NCBI GenBank assembly: GCA_001664005.1 | Contig: CP016093.1 | Location: 3,587,031-3,651,030, forward strand | Length of the DNA: 64,000 nucleotides | Direction: 5' to 3' | Source: Rhizobiales bacterium NRL2 | GTDB lineage: Bacteria > Pseudomonadota > Alphaproteobacteria > Minwuiales > Minwuiaceae | Shown: piece by piece, positions 63,171-64,000 of the stretch | How positions within the stretch are numbered: the first letter of the stretch is position 1 | Layout of the letters: every line of letters starts with the position of its first letter | The notes under the pieces: model-generated | The model's database searches: none | What the model saw: the letters and a program-made list of their open reading frames with translations, nothing else | What the model was told of the DNA's origin: nothing | Position numbers and translations under genes: made by a program

Positions 63171-64000
63171 TCAGGCGGCGGCCGTCTCGCTGGCCTTGAC
63201 GTATTTTCCGGTGGTGTCCTTCAGCCGCTCGACGAGAATCAGCGAGAGATTGAACAGGATGCGCGCGGCAATGTCGGGCATCTTCGTCATGGCCCGGGTC
63301 ATGGTGTCCTGGGTGAGCACCAGAATTTCGGCGGGCCGCAGCGCAACGACGTCCGCCGTGCGGGGCTCGGTATTGAGATAGGCCATCTCGCCGAAGATGC
63401 CGCCCTTGCCGAAGCGGGCGATGCGCCGCTCGCCGTCACGGACCTCGACGGCGCCGTCCAGGACAACGAACATCTCGTTGCCCATGTCGCCCTTCTTGAC
63501 GATGGTTTCGCCCGCGCCGCACTTCACCACCGTCGCCAGCTTCAGGAAGCGGGCCGCGTCGCGGTACTCCAGCGCCATCAGCAGCGGGATGCCGTTGTGC
63601 GGCGTCTGGTTGAGCTTGCGGGTCAGATAGCTCCAGAGCGCCTCCTCGTCCATCGCCGCGGGCTGGACGGAGTCGCAGGCTTCGGCAAAGGCGCGGCGGA
63701 ACCAGTTCACCAGTTCCCGGTCGTGATTCATCGTCCGCGCCAGCGGCAGGAACGGCGATCTGGTCGCCGTCATGTGCTCCAGGTCGCCCGTGGGCAGCAC
63801 CATGGGCACGCGGAAGCCGAGGTCGGCGTCCTGATAGTTGGCGCCGTAACTGCGGTAGCCCAGCCGCTCGAACACGCCCACTTCGCCCGGTGCGGCATTG
63901 GTGAAATCGAACCCGCTGCCCCTGGCGCAGGCGATCTTGTAGGCAGCCGTCATGAGGATCGCGGCGGCGCGGCTGTCGGCGCGGTCGGTATCGACGACCA
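63171..64000 (-). CDS. GNAT-like N-acyltransferase fragment fused to cyclic nucleotide-binding domain (partial, runs off window)
   Basis: The frame is open from the stop at 63171 to the window end, so the 5' part is missing; an ATG at 63951-63953 is internal and probably not the start. The upstream residues read VVDTDRADSRAAAILMTAAYK, followed by FERLGYRSYGANYQDADLGFRVPM, the end of an acyl-amino-acid/autoinducer-synthase type acyltransferase fold. A cNMP-binding domain fills about the last 125 residues: VVKCGAGETIVKKGDMGNEMFVVLDGAVEV and, further on, GKGGIFGEMAYLNTEPRTADVVA with the phosphate-binding GEMAYL cassette and Arg. The C-terminus (SLILVERLKDTTGKY) is helical. It suggests an acyltransferase controlled by cAMP or cGMP; whether nucleotide binds is not shown. 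Confidence 0.7.
   Translation of the reverse strand, partial: VVDTDRADSRAAAILMTAAYKIACARGSGFDFTNAAPGEVGVFERLGYRSYGANYQDADLGFRVPMVLPTGDLEHMTATRSPFLPLARTMNHDRELVNWFRRAFAEACDSVQPAAMDEEALWSYLTRKLNQTPHNGIPLLMALEYRDAARFLKLATVVKCGAGETIVKKGDMGNEMFVVLDGAVEVRDGERRIARFGKGGIFGEMAYLNTEPRTADVVALRPAEILVLTQDTMTRAMTKMPDIAARILFNLSLILVERLKDTTGKYVKASETAAA

Overview
This 64 kb window is GC-rich chromosomal DNA (estimated by eye at roughly two thirds G+C) from an alphaproteobacterium, most likely of the Rhodospirillales or a neighbouring order. Evidence for this is the synteny tlpA / argH-lptM-lysA-TIGR02302, the aerobic cobaltochelatase CobN with a cobalamin riboswitch and CbtBA, a PAS_5-family protein, bactofilin, and many acyl-CoA enzymes. 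Genes are densely packed on both strands, often with GTGA, ATGA or TTGA overlaps. I see no insertion sequence, prophage, CRISPR array, rRNA or tRNA. It reads as core chromosome rather than an island.

Layout. 0-10.6 kb: a DciA-like DUF721 protein, a glutathione transferase, a MerR regulator with its own 19-bp-spacer promoter, a thiolase, bactofilin, an MFS carrier, an enoyl-CoA hydratase/TauD dioxygenase pair, an anti-sigma-type kinase, and a dimethylglycine-dehydrogenase-like flavoprotein. 10.6-13.1 kb: envelope and stress genes (lipoprotein, PRC-barrel, CsbD, ECF sigma). 13.3-16.9 kb: acyl-CoA dehydrogenase, a biotin-dependent carboxylase alpha subunit without a beta partner, and DUF1801. 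16.9-23.6 kb (minus strand): a solitary peptide-type ABC ATPase with degenerate catalytic motifs, a rhodanese, and a nucleobase/nucleoside salvage unit (BMP-family ABC importer plus upp). 23.7-30.5 kb: a cobalamin unit (B12 riboswitch, cbtB, cbtA, cobW, cobN, cobO). 30.7-40.4 kb: a catabolic region with a Gfo/Idh oxidoreductase, a tartrate/isopropylmalate-type dehydrogenase, two CoA ligases, a nitronate monooxygenase, a PAS_5 protein and a paired two-subunit acyl-CoA dehydrogenase.

40.5-45.0 kb: a polyamine-type ABC importer operon with a strong hairpin after the binding-protein gene. 45.2-51.1 kb: TIGR02302, lysA, lptM and argH, with divergent tlpA. 51.1-55.5 kb: the cell-elongation operon mreC-mreD-mrdA-rodA, with no mreB beside it. 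55.7-64 kb: HNH nuclease, esterase, AlkA-type glycosylase, gluQRS, DUF2062, pyrB with a pyrC-like gene lacking key metal ligands, plsY, a DUF2927 lipoprotein, and a GNAT-like/cyclic-nucleotide-binding protein cut by the window edge.

The most unusual items are the degenerate ABC ATPase, a double-hairpin palindromic element inserted in frame in cobN together with similarly built elements between genes, a 39-bp repeat found after two stop codons, and the pseudo-dihydroorotase. I did not find a clear new multi-gene defence or mobile system. All assignments come from reading the sequence and family knowledge; no searches were run.
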